A stretch of 64,000 nucleotides of DNA from Halorussus halobius. Lineage in GTDB: Archaea > Halobacteriota > Halobacteria > Halobacteriales > Haladaptataceae. The stretch lies in the NCBI RefSeq assembly GCF_004765805.1, contig NZ_SBIU01000006.1:124001-188000 (forward strand), written 5' to 3'. The first letter of the stretch is position 1. Each line of letters opens with the position of its first letter. Shown here one piece after another: positions 1 through 8,711 of the stretch. The position numbers and the translations under genes are program-made. The notes beneath the pieces were generated by a model. The model was not told the origin of the DNA. It worked only from the letters and a program-made list of their open reading frames with translations, and did not search any database.

Positions 1-1770
1 GAGCGCGTCTGGGACGAGGACGCCGCAACGGCGGCGTTCGATGCGCTCGACTCGGCCAGCGAGGCCATCGTCGAGCGCGTCTCGCGGCGCACCCGGACCG
101 ACGACCCGCCGGCACCGTTCGACACCACGCAGTTCATCCGCGCGGCCGGGAGCCTCGGCTACTCGGCCCAGCGCGCCATGAGCATCGCCGAGGACCTCTA
201 CACGGCGGGGTACGTCACCTACCCGCGAACCGACAACACGGTGTACCCCGACGACCTCGACCCCGAAGAGCTACTCGACACGTTCGCGGGCGACCACCGC
301 TTCAGCGACGACGCCGAGGCGCTGCTCGAACTCGACGACGTCACGCCCACGGAGGGCGACGAGGAGACCACCGACCACCCGCCCATCCACCCGACCGAGG
401 ACGTGCCCGCGCCCGGCGACCTGAGCGACGACGAGTGGGAGGTGTACGAACTCGTCGTCCGGCGGTTTTTCGCCACGGTGGCGGAATCCGCGCGGTGGGA
501 ACACCTCAAGGTCGTGGCGAGCGTGGCGGCAGACGGCACCGACCACCGGCTCAAGTCCAACGGCAAGCGCCTCGTGAAGGAGGGGTATCACGCGGTGTAC
601 CCGTACTTCAGCACCAGCGAGAACTACGTGCCCGACGTGACCGAGGGCGAGGCGTTGGCGCTGTCGGACGCCCGCATCGAGGACAAACAGACCCAGCCGC
701 CACGGCGGTACGGCCAGTCGCGGCTCATCGAGACCATGGAGCAGATGGGCGTCGGGACGAAGGCGACCCGCCACGAGACCATCGAGAAGCTCTACGACCG
801 CGGCTACGTCGAGGGCGACCCGCCCAGACCGACCCAGTTGGCGAAAGCGGTCGTGACGGCGGCCGAGGAGTTCGCCGAGTTGGTGGTCAGCGAGGAGATG
901 ACCGCCGAACTGGAGGAGGACATGACCGCCATCGCGGAGGGCGAGGCCGACCTCTCGGAGGTGGCCGACGACTCCCGGGAGTACCTCGAACGCGTGTTCG
1001 AGGAGTTACGGGACTCCCGGGAGGAGGTCGGCGACCTGCTGCGGGAGTCGCTGAAGGCCGACAAGACCCTCGGCCCCTGCCCGGAGTCCGACGACGAACT
1101 CCTCGTCCGCCAGAGCCGCAACGGCTCGTACTTCGTGGGCTGTGACGGCTATCCGGACTGCGAGTACACCCTGCCGCTGCCCAACACGGGCAAGCCGCTC
1201 ATCCTCGACGAGGAGTGCGACGACCACGGCCTCCATCACGTGAAGATGCTCGCGGGCCGCCAGACGTTCGTCCACGGCTGTCCGCTCTGCAAGGCCGAGG
1301 AAGCCGAGGAGGCCGACGACGAGGTCATCGGCGAGTGTCCCGACTGCGGTGGGGACGAGGGAGGGGAGCTGGCGATAAAGCACCTCCAGAACGGCTCGCG
1401 GCTCGTCGGCTGTACCCGGTATCCCGACTGCGACTACTCGCTCCCGCTGCCCCGCCGAGGCGACATCGAGGTGACCGACGACCGCTGCGACGAGCACGAC
1501 CTGCCGGAGCTCGTGGTCCACAGCGGCGACGAGCCGTGGGAACTGGGCTGTCCCATCTGCAACTACCGTGAGTTCAAGGCCCGCGAGAGCGAGTCGGGGA
1601 CCGACCTCGAATCGCTCGACGGCATCGGCGCGAAGACCGCCGAGAAGCTGGCCGACGCGGGCGTCGAGAGCCTCGACGACCTCAAGGACGCGGAGGTCGA
1701 GACGGTGGCCTCGGAGGTCAGCGGCGTGAGCGAGGACAGACTTCGCGGCTGGCAGGCGAAGGCCGACTGA
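1..1770 (+). CDS. topA: DNA topoisomerase I, C-terminal part (5' truncated by window)
   Basis: Type IA topoisomerase that relaxes negatively supercoiled DNA by single-strand passage. The frame is open from base 1, so the N-terminal Toprim region lies outside the window. The active-site tyrosine is in YVTYPRTDN (codon at 220-222), and the IHPTE motif follows. The C-terminal part has two C4 zinc-ribbon units (CPESDDE..GCDGYPDC and CPDCGGD..GCTRYPDC), each followed by further Cys pairs, and ends in a helix-hairpin-helix (LDGIGAKTAEKLADAG). The zinc-ribbon plus HhH tail is typical of archaeal TopA. It ends 21 nt before a convergent gene. Confidence 0.95.
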   Translation, partial: ERVWDEDAATAAFDALDSASEAIVERVSRRTRTDDPPAPFDTTQFIRAAGSLGYSAQRAMSIAEDLYTAGYVTYPRTDNTVYPDDLDPEELLDTFAGDHRFSDDAEALLELDDVTPTEGDEETTDHPPIHPTEDVPAPGDLSDDEWEVYELVVRRFFATVAESARWEHLKVVASVAADGTDHRLKSNGKRLVKEGYHAVYPYFSTSENYVPDVTEGEALALSDARIEDKQTQPPRRYGQSRLIETMEQMGVGTKATRHETIEKLYDRGYVEGDPPRPTQLAKAVVTAAEEFAELVVSEEMTAELEEDMTAIAEGEADLSEVADDSREYLERVFEELRDSREEVGDLLRESLKADKTLGPCPESDDELLVRQSRNGSYFVGCDGYPDCEYTLPLPNTGKPLILDEECDDHGLHHVKMLAGRQTFVHGCPLCKAEEAEEADDEVIGECPDCGGDEGGELAIKHLQNGSRLVGCTRYPDCDYSLPLPRRGDIEVTDDRCDEHDLPELVVHSGDEPWELGCPICNYREFKARESESGTDLESLDGIGAKTAEKLADAGVESLDDLKDAEVETVASEVSGVSEDRLRGWQAKAD

Positions 1771-1791
1771 CCGCTCGCAGGCGCTTTTCGG

Positions 1792-2454
1792 TCAGTCCGA
1801 CCTGCGCGCCCGGCCGTCGAGCTGGTCTTCGAGCGCGCCGACCACGTCGGTCAGGTACGCCGTCCCCCAGATGGCGACGATGACGCCGCCGACCGTGTCG
1901 AACATGAGGTCGCGCATCGTGTCCTCCAGCCCGTACTGGGTCAGGACCGAGTCGACGCCGACTATCGAGGCGAGGCCGGCCACGCCGAACTCGAGGACCT
2001 CCCAGACGACGCCGAACGCCATCACGAACAGCAGGATGAACACGAACATGAACTTCGGCGGGAGTTCGACGTCGTCGCTGTGCTGGTCGATGGCGCGCGT
2101 CGTGGCGTAGCCGATGGCCGCCACCAGCGACGCCGAGAGGGTGTGGGTGACGCTGTCCCACCCGATGCCCATCACCATCGCGCGGCTCTGGTACGGGCCG
2201 AGCGTGCCGACCGCGTGGAGGAACACCGCGCTGGTTATCCAGAGCGTGAGGCCGGCGTCCATCGGGATGTCGTAGTCGCGTTCGAGGAGCGCCGGCAGGA
2301 ACGTGACCGCGAGCGCGACTATCGCGTTGACCATCGTGCCGATGCTGCCCCGGACGAGGCCGAGGACGAAGACGCCGACCAGCACCAGCTCCATCACGCG
2401 GGTCAACTGGCCCTGTCGGCGCTCGGAGATGCGGAGGACGTCGCGGACCCTCAT
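1792..2454 (-). CDS. Polytopic membrane protein, function unknown
   Basis: A 220-residue protein with about five or six hydrophobic segments, for example MELVLVGVFVLGLV near the N-terminus and FMFVFILLFVMAFGVVWEVLEF in the middle. The WEVLEFG element and the charged pairs between helices resemble YjdF/DUF2238-type integral membrane proteins, but I cannot assign a family firmly. Its ATG overlaps the stop of the upstream membrane-protein gene by 4 nt (ATGA), so the two are almost certainly co-translated. Both proteins carry a similar helix ending in (W/L)E(V/W)..F, which may indicate a common origin. Confidence 0.7.
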   Translation of the reverse strand: MRVRDVLRISERRQGQLTRVMELVLVGVFVLGLVRGSIGTMVNAIVALAVTFLPALLERDYDIPMDAGLTLWITSAVFLHAVGTLGPYQSRAMVMGIGWDSVTHTLSASLVAAIGYATTRAIDQHSDDVELPPKFMFVFILLFVMAFGVVWEVLEFGVAGLASIVGVDSVLTQYGLEDTMRDLMFDTVGGVIVAIWGTAYLTDVVGALEDQLDGRARRSD

Positions 2455-3059
2455 CGGCCATCACCCACGCCGTCGGGGAGTCGCGGCGCGACTCGCGCGA
2501 CCCGCCGGAAGTACCACTCGAAGAGCACGCCCGCCACCCCGCCGACGACGGTGGCGGCCACGAAGTCCCACATCAGCCGGTGTTCGCTGTGGAGGAACGC
2601 CGTCCCGAGGTAGACGTCCGAGAGCCACTGGACCACCGACCACGCGCCGACGGTCGCTATCGTGGCGACGACCACGAACAGCACCGCGAACCACGCGGTC
2701 ATCCTGACCGACGTGAACGCGTGGAGTTCGACGGCGACGATGAGCGCCAGCGCCGCCACCGAGAGGTAGGTCGCGACCCGCGAGGTCGCCACCATCGTCG
2801 ACAGCGTCCGACCGAGTATCGGGAACGCGGCGAGCGCGAGCACCTCCCACGGGAGCATTACGGACCAGTCGCGGTTGGCGGCGGCCGGAATCAGCGCCAG
2901 CGCCACGACGAACGCCGCGAATCCCGCCCACAGCAGGTTCCCGAGCAGGAAGCTGGCGACCGCGACGAGCGAGAGGAACGCCACCAACGCCCAGCCGAGA
3001 CCGGCGTTGATTCGCTCGTCCTCCACGATTCGGTCGAGGGTACCCGCTGGACGGCTCAT
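2451..3059 (-). CDS. Polytopic membrane protein, function unknown
   Basis: A 202-residue protein with about six hydrophobic helices. The C-terminal helix (AATVVGGVAGVLFEWYFRRV) resembles the WEVLEF helix of the downstream partner. The start chosen is the ATG of MSRPAGTLDR; an in-frame start 27 nt upstream is possible, but a pyrimidine-rich weak TATA-like stretch about 28 nt upstream fits the shorter form. It is the first gene of a two-gene unit, coupled to the next gene through an ATGA overlap. No catalytic motif is visible; a transport or membrane-organising role is only a guess. Confidence 0.7.
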   Translation of the reverse strand: MSRPAGTLDRIVEDERINAGLGWALVAFLSLVAVASFLLGNLLWAGFAAFVVALALIPAAANRDWSVMLPWEVLALAAFPILGRTLSTMVATSRVATYLSVAALALIVAVELHAFTSVRMTAWFAVLFVVVATIATVGAWSVVQWLSDVYLGTAFLHSEHRLMWDFVAATVVGGVAGVLFEWYFRRVARVAPRLPDGVGDGR

Positions 3060-3152
3060 AGCTGGTGCTATGCAACCCCGGGACAAGAAAGCACAGGTCG
3101 TGCGCGCGACCGCGGTCGCCGGCCCGGCGTCGCGGACGTCGCACCGAGGCGC

Positions 3153-4127
3153 TCACCCCGCAGGAAACAGCACGTAGGCCAGCGCGTACGACACCGCGGC
3201 GATGCTGACCGCCCCGAGTCCCGTCATGCCCCACGTGATGGTCTCGTGCCACTCCGCCGACAGCAGCGGTCGCGAGGGCAGGAGCCGCGGCGCGACGCCG
3301 ACGATGGCCAGCGCGAGTATCGTGAACACGAAGTGATACGACACCTGCAGCGTGGGCGCGGGCATCGCCACCACGGCGATGGCGTAGGCGACGCCCACGG
3401 CCGCGCGGGCGTCCAGATGCGCGAAGACGCCCCGGTCCGTGACATGGAGGTAGACGAGCCCGGCGAACCAGATGGTCGCGAGTTCGACCCCGAACACCGC
3501 GAGCAGGTTGAGCGTCGGGTCGGCCGACAGGACCACCCGGTCGGCCAACATGCCGGGGTTCGCGGCGACGCCGCCCGGTAGCCACTCGTCGAGCGGGTAG
3601 AACAGGCGGGGCGGCGCGCCCGTGAACACGTCGCCGAACGGGTGGGAAAGCAGGCCGAGCAGTCCCGCGACCAGCAGGTCCCTCGCTCCGAGGTCCGTCC
3701 ACCGGTCGGCGGCGAGCGAGACCGCGACGCCCGCGAGCAGGAACGCCAGCATGACGGCCCCGCCGAGCAGGTCGCTCGCGAGGAACGCGAGCGCGACCAG
3801 CCCGGACAGGACCAGCGCGGCCGCCATCCGACCCCGGTTCGACGCGGCCCAGGCGAACCCGACCGCCGCTATCGGCCCGACCACCAGCGAATGGGTGATC
3901 GAGCGGTGGACGACGTTGGAGGTCTCCCAGAACAGTTCGGGGAACGCCCGCGCGCCGGTGGGGTCGAGCTGCGCGAGGCCGAACGCCGCGTACAGCATGT
4001 CGACGTCCGGTATCGTGGCGAACGCGCCCGCCACGACGCCGAACGCCAGCGCGCGCTCGGCCGGCCACCGCCGCGCGGCTACGGCGGTCCCGAGTGCGAA
4101 CGCCACCATCGCGTGCCCGACCATCAT
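3153..4127 (-). CDS. Membrane-bound metal-dependent hydrolase, DUF457/YdjM type
   Basis: A 324-residue integral membrane protein with the spaced His/Asp signature of the DUF457 family: VGHAMVAFALG at the N-terminus, IPDVDMLY around residue 50, HRSITHSLV around residue 90, and LSHPFGDVFTG around residue 175. These residues are expected to bind metal at the membrane interface; the substrate is unknown for the family. About ten hydrophobic segments follow. Two adjacent ATG codons begin the protein (MMVGHAM), and a TATA element (GCTTATATCC on the minus strand) lies about 28 nt upstream, so the message is probably leaderless. Confidence 0.82.
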   Translation of the reverse strand: MMVGHAMVAFALGTAVAARRWPAERALAFGVVAGAFATIPDVDMLYAAFGLAQLDPTGARAFPELFWETSNVVHRSITHSLVVGPIAAVGFAWAASNRGRMAAALVLSGLVALAFLASDLLGGAVMLAFLLAGVAVSLAADRWTDLGARDLLVAGLLGLLSHPFGDVFTGAPPRLFYPLDEWLPGGVAANPGMLADRVVLSADPTLNLLAVFGVELATIWFAGLVYLHVTDRGVFAHLDARAAVGVAYAIAVVAMPAPTLQVSYHFVFTILALAIVGVAPRLLPSRPLLSAEWHETITWGMTGLGAVSIAAVSYALAYVLFPAG

Positions 4128-4150
4128 GGAGTCGAGGGTTGGCTCCGGTC

Positions 4151-4160
4151 GGATATAAGC
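4151..4160 (-). promoter_or_regulatory. TATA element of the DUF457 gene
   Basis: The minus strand reads GCTTATATCC, centred about 28 nt before the ATG at 4127. This is the spacing expected for a leaderless haloarchaeal promoter. Confidence 0.6.
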
Positions 4161-4618
4161 CTCTTCCTCTCGAAGACGAGTTCTCGAAAACGTGAACGCG
4201 CGCGAAGTCGCACCGAACGGACGGCTCGGAACGCCGCGCGAGCGGTCGCGACCGGACGGGCGGTCTCCCCGTTCGCGGCCCGCGGGTCGACCGGTCGGAC
4301 CGACCTCCCCCGATATCGGTCCGGTCCGGGTCGACCGCGGGACGCAACCGCCGTCGGTCGCGACCCCAGTAGCGATTCCCGCTGGTCCGGTCGTGCCGTT
4401 TCGGCCCGTCTCGCCCGTCGGACGCGCCCCCGTCGCGTCCGTCGGGGCGACTACTCGTAGGCCGGACGACCGGATAAACTGGTGCGACCGTTTCCTCCGT
4501 TCAATCCGGGAAACAGTCGGTTTCGAGCCGCTCGCCCGAGCCATTCGGGCCCAACGCCGGGTTACGTTCCGGCGTCGCCGGCCAACGCCGGCATAACGCG
4601 ACCTGCCGCGTGGCAACC
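4161..4618. other. Intergenic spacer without recognised gene
   Basis: About 460 GC-rich bases between two divergent genes. Reading frames in it are arginine-rich and show no protein-like composition. Apart from the two promoters at its ends, I see only a TATA-like GGATAAAC near 4470 with no convincing gene behind it, and a short GCCGG-rich inverted stretch near 4570-4595. Confidence 0.5.
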
Positions 4619-4626
4619 GTTTAAGT
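4619..4626 (+). promoter_or_regulatory. TATA element of the aminotransferase gene
   Basis: GTTTAAGT is centred 27 nt upstream of the ATG at 4650, which implies a leaderless transcript. Confidence 0.7.
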
Positions 4627-4649
4627 GACCGGACGGGGAAGGTCGTCGC

Positions 4650-5840
4650 ATGGGAGACAAACCGCAGGTAGGCGAACTGACGCCGCCGGACAGGACGCTC
4701 ATGGGGCCCGGGCCGAGCGAGGTCCACCCGCGGGTGCTCCGGGCGATGAGCACGCCGCTGGTCGGCCACCTCGACCCCTCGTTCGTCGAGATCATGGACG
4801 AGGTCCAGGAGCTGCTACGGTACACCTTCCGGACCGACAACCAGTGGACCATCCCGGTGTCGGGCACCGGGTCGGCCGCGATGGAGGCCGCCATCGGCAA
4901 CGTGGTCGAACCTGGCGACACGATGCTCGTCCCGACCAACGGCTACTTCGGCGGCCGGATGGCGTCGATGGCCGAGCGCGCCGGGGGCGAGGTCGTCGAG
5001 GTCGACGCGCCGTGGGGCGAGCCGCTCGACCCCGACGACGTGGCCGACGCCCTCGCGGCCCACGACCCCGACGTGTTCGGGTTCGTCCACGCCGAGACCA
5101 GCACGGGCGTCCGCCAGCCCGACGTGCCCGAACTCACGGCGGCGGCCCACGACCACGACGCGCTCGTCGTCGCCGACAGCGTGACCTCGCTCGGCGGCGT
5201 CGAGCTGCGCGTCGACGAGTGGGACGTCGACGTGGCCTACTCCGGGCCCCAGAAGTGCCTGTCGTGTCCGCCGGGCGCGAGCCCGCTCACGCTCAACGAC
5301 CGCGCCATGGACAAGGTGCTGGACCGCGACGAGCCCGCCCGGTCGTGGTACCTCGACCTCTCGCTGCTCGAAGGATACTGGGGCGACGAGCGCGCGTACC
5401 ACCACACCGCACCCATCACGAACGTCTACGCGCTCCGGGAGGCGCTCCGGCTCGTCGCCGAGGAGGGCATCGAGGAACGCTGGGAGCGCCACCGCGAGGT
5501 CGCCGGCGCGCTCAAGGCCGGCGTCGAGGCGATGGGACTGGAGATGAACGCGCCCGACGACTACTGGCTGCCGAGCCTCAACGCGGTCCGGGTGCCCGAG
5601 GGCGTCGTCGACACCGACGTCACCGACTACCTCATCGACCAGTACGACCTCGAGATCGCGACCGGGCTGGGCGACCTCGACGGCGACATCTTCCGCATCG
5701 GCTGCATGGGCCACTCGGCCCGGCCCGAGACGGTGTCGTATCTGATGGCGGCGCTGGGCGACGCGCTCGACGCGCAGGGCGCGGACGTCGACGTGCAGGC
5801 GGGCCTGGCCGCGACCGCGGAGAAACTGGGCGAGCGATAG
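4650..5840 (+). CDS. Class V PLP aminotransferase (alanine/serine-glyoxylate type)
   Basis: A 396-residue fold-type I, class V aminotransferase that transfers amino groups between a small amino acid (alanine or serine) and an oxo acid such as glyoxylate or pyruvate; it should be cytosolic. The N-terminal LMGPGPSEVHPRV and GHLDPSF motifs are diagnostic of the alanine-glyoxylate/serine-pyruvate group. SGTGSAAMEA is the phosphate-binding turn, VTSLGGVELRVDEWDVD precedes the PLP site, and the Schiff-base lysine is in YSGPQKCLSCPPG. The length is normal for the family. Which amino acid is used cannot be read from the sequence. The ATG is placed by the TATA element 27 nt upstream. Confidence 0.88.
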   Translation: MGDKPQVGELTPPDRTLMGPGPSEVHPRVLRAMSTPLVGHLDPSFVEIMDEVQELLRYTFRTDNQWTIPVSGTGSAAMEAAIGNVVEPGDTMLVPTNGYFGGRMASMAERAGGEVVEVDAPWGEPLDPDDVADALAAHDPDVFGFVHAETSTGVRQPDVPELTAAAHDHDALVVADSVTSLGGVELRVDEWDVDVAYSGPQKCLSCPPGASPLTLNDRAMDKVLDRDEPARSWYLDLSLLEGYWGDERAYHHTAPITNVYALREALRLVAEEGIEERWERHREVAGALKAGVEAMGLEMNAPDDYWLPSLNAVRVPEGVVDTDVTDYLIDQYDLEIATGLGDLDGDIFRIGCMGHSARPETVSYLMAALGDALDAQGADVDVQAGLAATAEKLGER

Positions 5841-5903
5841 CGCGACCGCTCGGAGTCGCTTTCTCGACGGAGAAGTCGGTCGGAAAGACCGGCTGCCGGC
5901 GTC

Positions 5904-6224
5904 TCAGACCGCCGGTGCCGAGGTGGAGGGTGCGCGAACTACCTCGTAGTCACCACACTCTCGAACGCCGATGACGGCCCACTCGTAGTCGAGGTCGGCC
6001 GCTCGAAGCTCCCGCCGGAGGTCGGGGGCGTCCTCGTCCCACGTTACGAAACAGCGGAGGTCGCCCTCGTCGGGCGCGTCCGCTGCGTCGGCCAGCGACG
6101 TCACGCGGACTGCGCGCCACTTTCGCTCGGCGAGCAACTCGTCCCCGTCGCCGCAGACGGAGTAGCCGAGGTCGCTGAAGATGGTCCGAGCCCGTTCGAT
6201 GGGTGGTGTGCTAACAGTGGCCAT
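5904..6224 (-). CDS. Conserved small haloarchaeal protein, function unknown
   Basis: A 106-residue soluble acidic protein (MATVSTPPIERARTIFSDLG at the start) with alternating helix and strand content and a short Ala/Pro tail. I recognise it as a haloarchaea-restricted type of protein (possibly DUF7116), but no catalytic motif is evident. A single Cys near residue 24 (SVCGDG) and others in LRCFVTW and RECGDYE are not arranged as a metal site. The promoter (GGTTTATTAC on the minus strand, 6249-6258) sits 29 nt before the ATG, so the gene is probably transcribed alone and leaderless. Confidence 0.7.
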   Translation of the reverse strand: MATVSTPPIERARTIFSDLGYSVCGDGDELLAERKWRAVRVTSLADAADAPDEGDLRCFVTWDEDAPDLRRELRAADLDYEWAVIGVRECGDYEVVRAPSTSAPAV

Positions 6225-6248
6225 CCACGCGGTCCTACTCCGGGTGAG

Positions 6249-6258
6249 GTAATAAACC
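6249..6258 (-). promoter_or_regulatory. TATA element of the 106-residue protein gene
   Basis: GGTTTATTAC on the minus strand is centred about 29 nt before the ATG at 6224. Confidence 0.6.
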
Positions 6259-6382
6259 TTGGTACCCAGTGTCTCATTCTATCTGACTAACCCGACGGTC
6301 GCGAGCGGTGCCCGACCAGACGCGGCCGTTCGGGCCGACTGCGGCCTCGCGATGGCGTCCCCCGCGTCGAACGCTCCGCGAC

Positions 6383-6886
6383 TCAGCCCCGAACGAACTC
6401 CGAGAGCTTCTCGGCGATGCCGCCGGTCCTGCCGAGCTTGAGGTAGTAGGCGTCGCCGCCGTCCTCGTAGTAGTTCGGGACGTGGCGCTCGACCTCGAAG
6501 CCGAGGTGCTCGTAGAAGCCAAGCGCCTGCTCGTTGCTCGCGCGGGCGTGGCAGGTCACGGCGTCGTGGGCGTCGGCCACGCGGCCGACGAGACGCTTTC
6601 CCATGCCCTCGCCGCGGAACTCGGGGTCGACCGCCAGAAAGAGGATGTAGCCGTCGCGCCGGACGGCGGCGAACCCCATCACGCGCTCGTCGCTCTCCCG
6701 GTCGGGGCGGGTCTCGGTGGTGACGAACAGGTAGACGGTCGAGCGTCGGTACGCGTCGGTGAAGAATCCCTTGCGCTGTTTCAGCACGCCGTCCTCGTTC
6801 CGGATGCGCTGCTTGAGCTGCCACGCCTCCTCGACGTAGCTCCCGTCACCCGGTCGGGCGATCTCCGAATCGACGTTGACGCTCAC
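6383..6886 (-). CDS. GNAT-family N-acetyltransferase
   Basis: A 167-residue acetyltransferase that moves an acetyl group from acetyl-CoA to an amine; the substrate is unknown. Motif A is complete: ILFLAVDPEFRGEGMGKRLV, with the RGEGMG pyrophosphate-binding loop. It is followed by the motif-B-like ASNEQALGFYEHLGFEVE that closes the fold, as in ribosomal-protein acetyltransferases of the RimI type. The start is taken as the GTG of VSVNVDSEIA because an AT-rich TATA-like stretch (TTATATTGG on the minus strand, about 6908-6916) is positioned just upstream; longer in-frame starts would add Arg/Pro-rich, non-protein-like sequence. Confidence 0.82.
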   Translation of the reverse strand: MSVNVDSEIARPGDGSYVEEAWQLKQRIRNEDGVLKQRKGFFTDAYRRSTVYLFVTTETRPDRESDERVMGFAAVRRDGYILFLAVDPEFRGEGMGKRLVGRVADAHDAVTCHARASNEQALGFYEHLGFEVERHVPNYYEDGGDAYYLKLGRTGGIAEKLSEFVRG

Positions 6887-7022
6887 TACTCCCGCGTAGG
6901 TCCGTGGCCAATATAATTCCACCGCCCGTGGTCGGCTCGGCCGCGACCGCGGACCGCCGTGCGGGCCCGGACGCCGCGGCCGGATGGGGAAGCCTTTCCG
7001 GGTGCGCTCCGTTCGCCCCGAC

Positions 7023-7457
7023 ATGGGGTACGAACTCCGCGACCACACCGCGGACGTGGCGGTCGAAGCGACCGGCCCGACGCTCGGGGCGACGTTCGCC
7101 GCGGCGGCCGACGGGATGGCCGCGGCCATGTGCGACGGGATTCCCGACGCGGGCGGCGAGCGCTTCGCGGTCGCGGTGCGAGCCGAGAGCCGCGAGGCGC
7201 TACTGTTCGACTACCTCGACGAACTCATCTACCAGCGCGACGTGCGCGGCGTCCTCCCGGTCGACAACGACGCCGAAGTCCGCGACCCCGGTGGCGACGC
7301 CCCGAACCGGGACGGCGAGTGGGCCCTCTCGGGGACCGCCCGCGGCGTCGACCTCGCGGGGCTGGGCGCGCGCGACCTCAAGGCCGTCACCTACTCCGAG
7401 ATGGCGCTCGAAGCGGTCGACGACGGCTGGCGCGCGTACGTCGTCTTCGACGTTTGA
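7023..7457 (+). CDS. Archease (RtcB-activating protein)
   Basis: A 144-residue SHS2-domain protein. The opening MGYELRDHTADVAVEATG carries the DHTAD metal-binding motif, and the C-terminal LKAVTYSEMALE carries the other conserved segment (KAVTYH in most homologues, with Ser here in place of His). Archease accelerates guanylylation and turnover of the RNA ligase RtcB, which joins tRNA halves after intron removal. rtcB lies 1.25 kb downstream, which supports the assignment. An in-frame ATG 39 nt upstream would add an atypical basic leader, so the internal ATG is preferred. Confidence 0.9.
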   Translation: MGYELRDHTADVAVEATGPTLGATFAAAADGMAAAMCDGIPDAGGERFAVAVRAESREALLFDYLDELIYQRDVRGVLPVDNDAEVRDPGGDAPNRDGEWALSGTARGVDLAGLGARDLKAVTYSEMALEAVDDGWRAYVVFDV

Positions 7458-7534
7458 GGCGACGTACCGCGTGATTCGGACGGGCCGGCGCGGGGGCCGC
7501 GACGTTTACGGCTCCTCGGCCCTTCGACGCCGAC

Positions 7535-8659
7535 GTGAACTGGCGACGATTCGCCGCCGCGGTCGGCCTCGCGGGACTGCTCGTTCCGGGCACCGCCAGC
7601 GCCCACGTCGACTACGTGGTCGACAGCGCGGCCGACGTCGGAAACGCGCTCGGCTTCCTCGCGGACGTACTTTCGGAGCCGACCAACGCCGCGCTCGTGG
7701 GCGGCGGCGGGGTCGCGGTCGTGGTCGCGGCGCTGGCGTACCTCCGATTCAGGCCCCTGGCGCGCGACCTCGACGTCCTCCGGGTGACGCTCCGGGGGTA
7801 CGACGACCTCGTGCCGTGGATGCTCCGGCTCTCGGTCGGACTCCCGTTGGTCGGGGCGGGCTTCTCGGGCTACTTGTTCAGCCCGGCCGTGCTCGCGGAC
7901 GCTCGCGTCCTGCAGCTCGCGGTCGGCTTCCTCCTGCTGTTCGGACTGGCGACCCGGCTCGCGGCGCTGGTCGGGCTCGGGGCCTATCTGGTCGGCCTGC
8001 TCGGCGAGCCGACGCTGCTGCTCGCCGGCGAGTACGTCGGCGGGTTGGTCGCGATCGCCCTGCTCGGGAGCGGGCGACCCAGCGCCGACCAACTCCTCCA
8101 GCGCGTGGCCGACGCCGAGGGGACGCTGTACGGCCGGCTCGACCCGGTCCACCGCGCGGCGGCGTGGCTCAACCGCGCGGCCGACCCGTACGAGGCGTAC
8201 GCGCCGACGCTGGTTCGACTCGCGCTCGGGTTCAACTTCTTCTATCTGGGGTTCACCCAGAAGCTGTTCGCGCCCGGACCGGCGCTCGCAGTGGTCGAGA
8301 AGTACGACCTGACCGCCGTGGTGCCGGTCGACCCCGGCCTCTGGGTCGTCGGCGCGGGCCTGACCGAGATGGCGGTCGGTCTCGCGCTGTTCGCCGGCCT
8401 GTTCACCCGCGCGACCGCCGCCACCGCGTTCACGATGCTGACGCTCACGCTGTTCGGCCTGCCCGACGACCCCGTGCTGGCCCACGTCACCCTGTTCGGG
8501 ATGGTGTCGATGCTGTTCATCACTGGGCCGGGTCCGCTCGCGGTCGACGGCTGGCTCCGCGACCGTCTGCCCGTCGGCGCGTCGCGCCCGCGGCGGGGCG
8601 CGGACCCGCCGTCCGGCGGGGGCGACGCCGACGCGTCCCGCCCCGAAGCCGACGCGTGA
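7535..8659 (+). CDS. DoxX-like membrane protein with signal peptide
   Basis: A 374-residue protein starting at GTG. It has an N-terminal signal-like segment ending near PGTASAHVDY, then eight or nine hydrophobic helices. Segments such as LRLSVGLPLVGAGFSGYLFS and LVRLALGFNFFYLGFTQKLF repeat a pattern of a helix followed by a Phe/Gly-rich loop, as in DoxX/DoxD-type membrane proteins. This suggests two related halves. The tail is hydrophilic and Gly/Asp-rich. Members are often tied to quinone or thiosulfate redox chemistry, but no specific role can be claimed here. It lies between archease and rtcB, 77 nt and 52 nt from them. Confidence 0.72.
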   Translation: MNWRRFAAAVGLAGLLVPGTASAHVDYVVDSAADVGNALGFLADVLSEPTNAALVGGGGVAVVVAALAYLRFRPLARDLDVLRVTLRGYDDLVPWMLRLSVGLPLVGAGFSGYLFSPAVLADARVLQLAVGFLLLFGLATRLAALVGLGAYLVGLLGEPTLLLAGEYVGGLVAIALLGSGRPSADQLLQRVADAEGTLYGRLDPVHRAAAWLNRAADPYEAYAPTLVRLALGFNFFYLGFTQKLFAPGPALAVVEKYDLTAVVPVDPGLWVVGAGLTEMAVGLALFAGLFTRATAATAFTMLTLTLFGLPDDPVLAHVTLFGMVSMLFITGPGPLAVDGWLRDRLPVGASRPRRGADPPSGGGDADASRPEADA

Positions 8660-8711
8660 GCGGGCGACGACATGGCGAAACGTATTCCGGTCGGGCGACC
8701 AACCACCGGGT

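Noticed and set aside
2461..4347. Minus-strand frame spanning two genes
   Set aside because: It overlaps two membrane proteins in another frame and is Arg/Pro-rich; the hydrophobic frames are the real ones.
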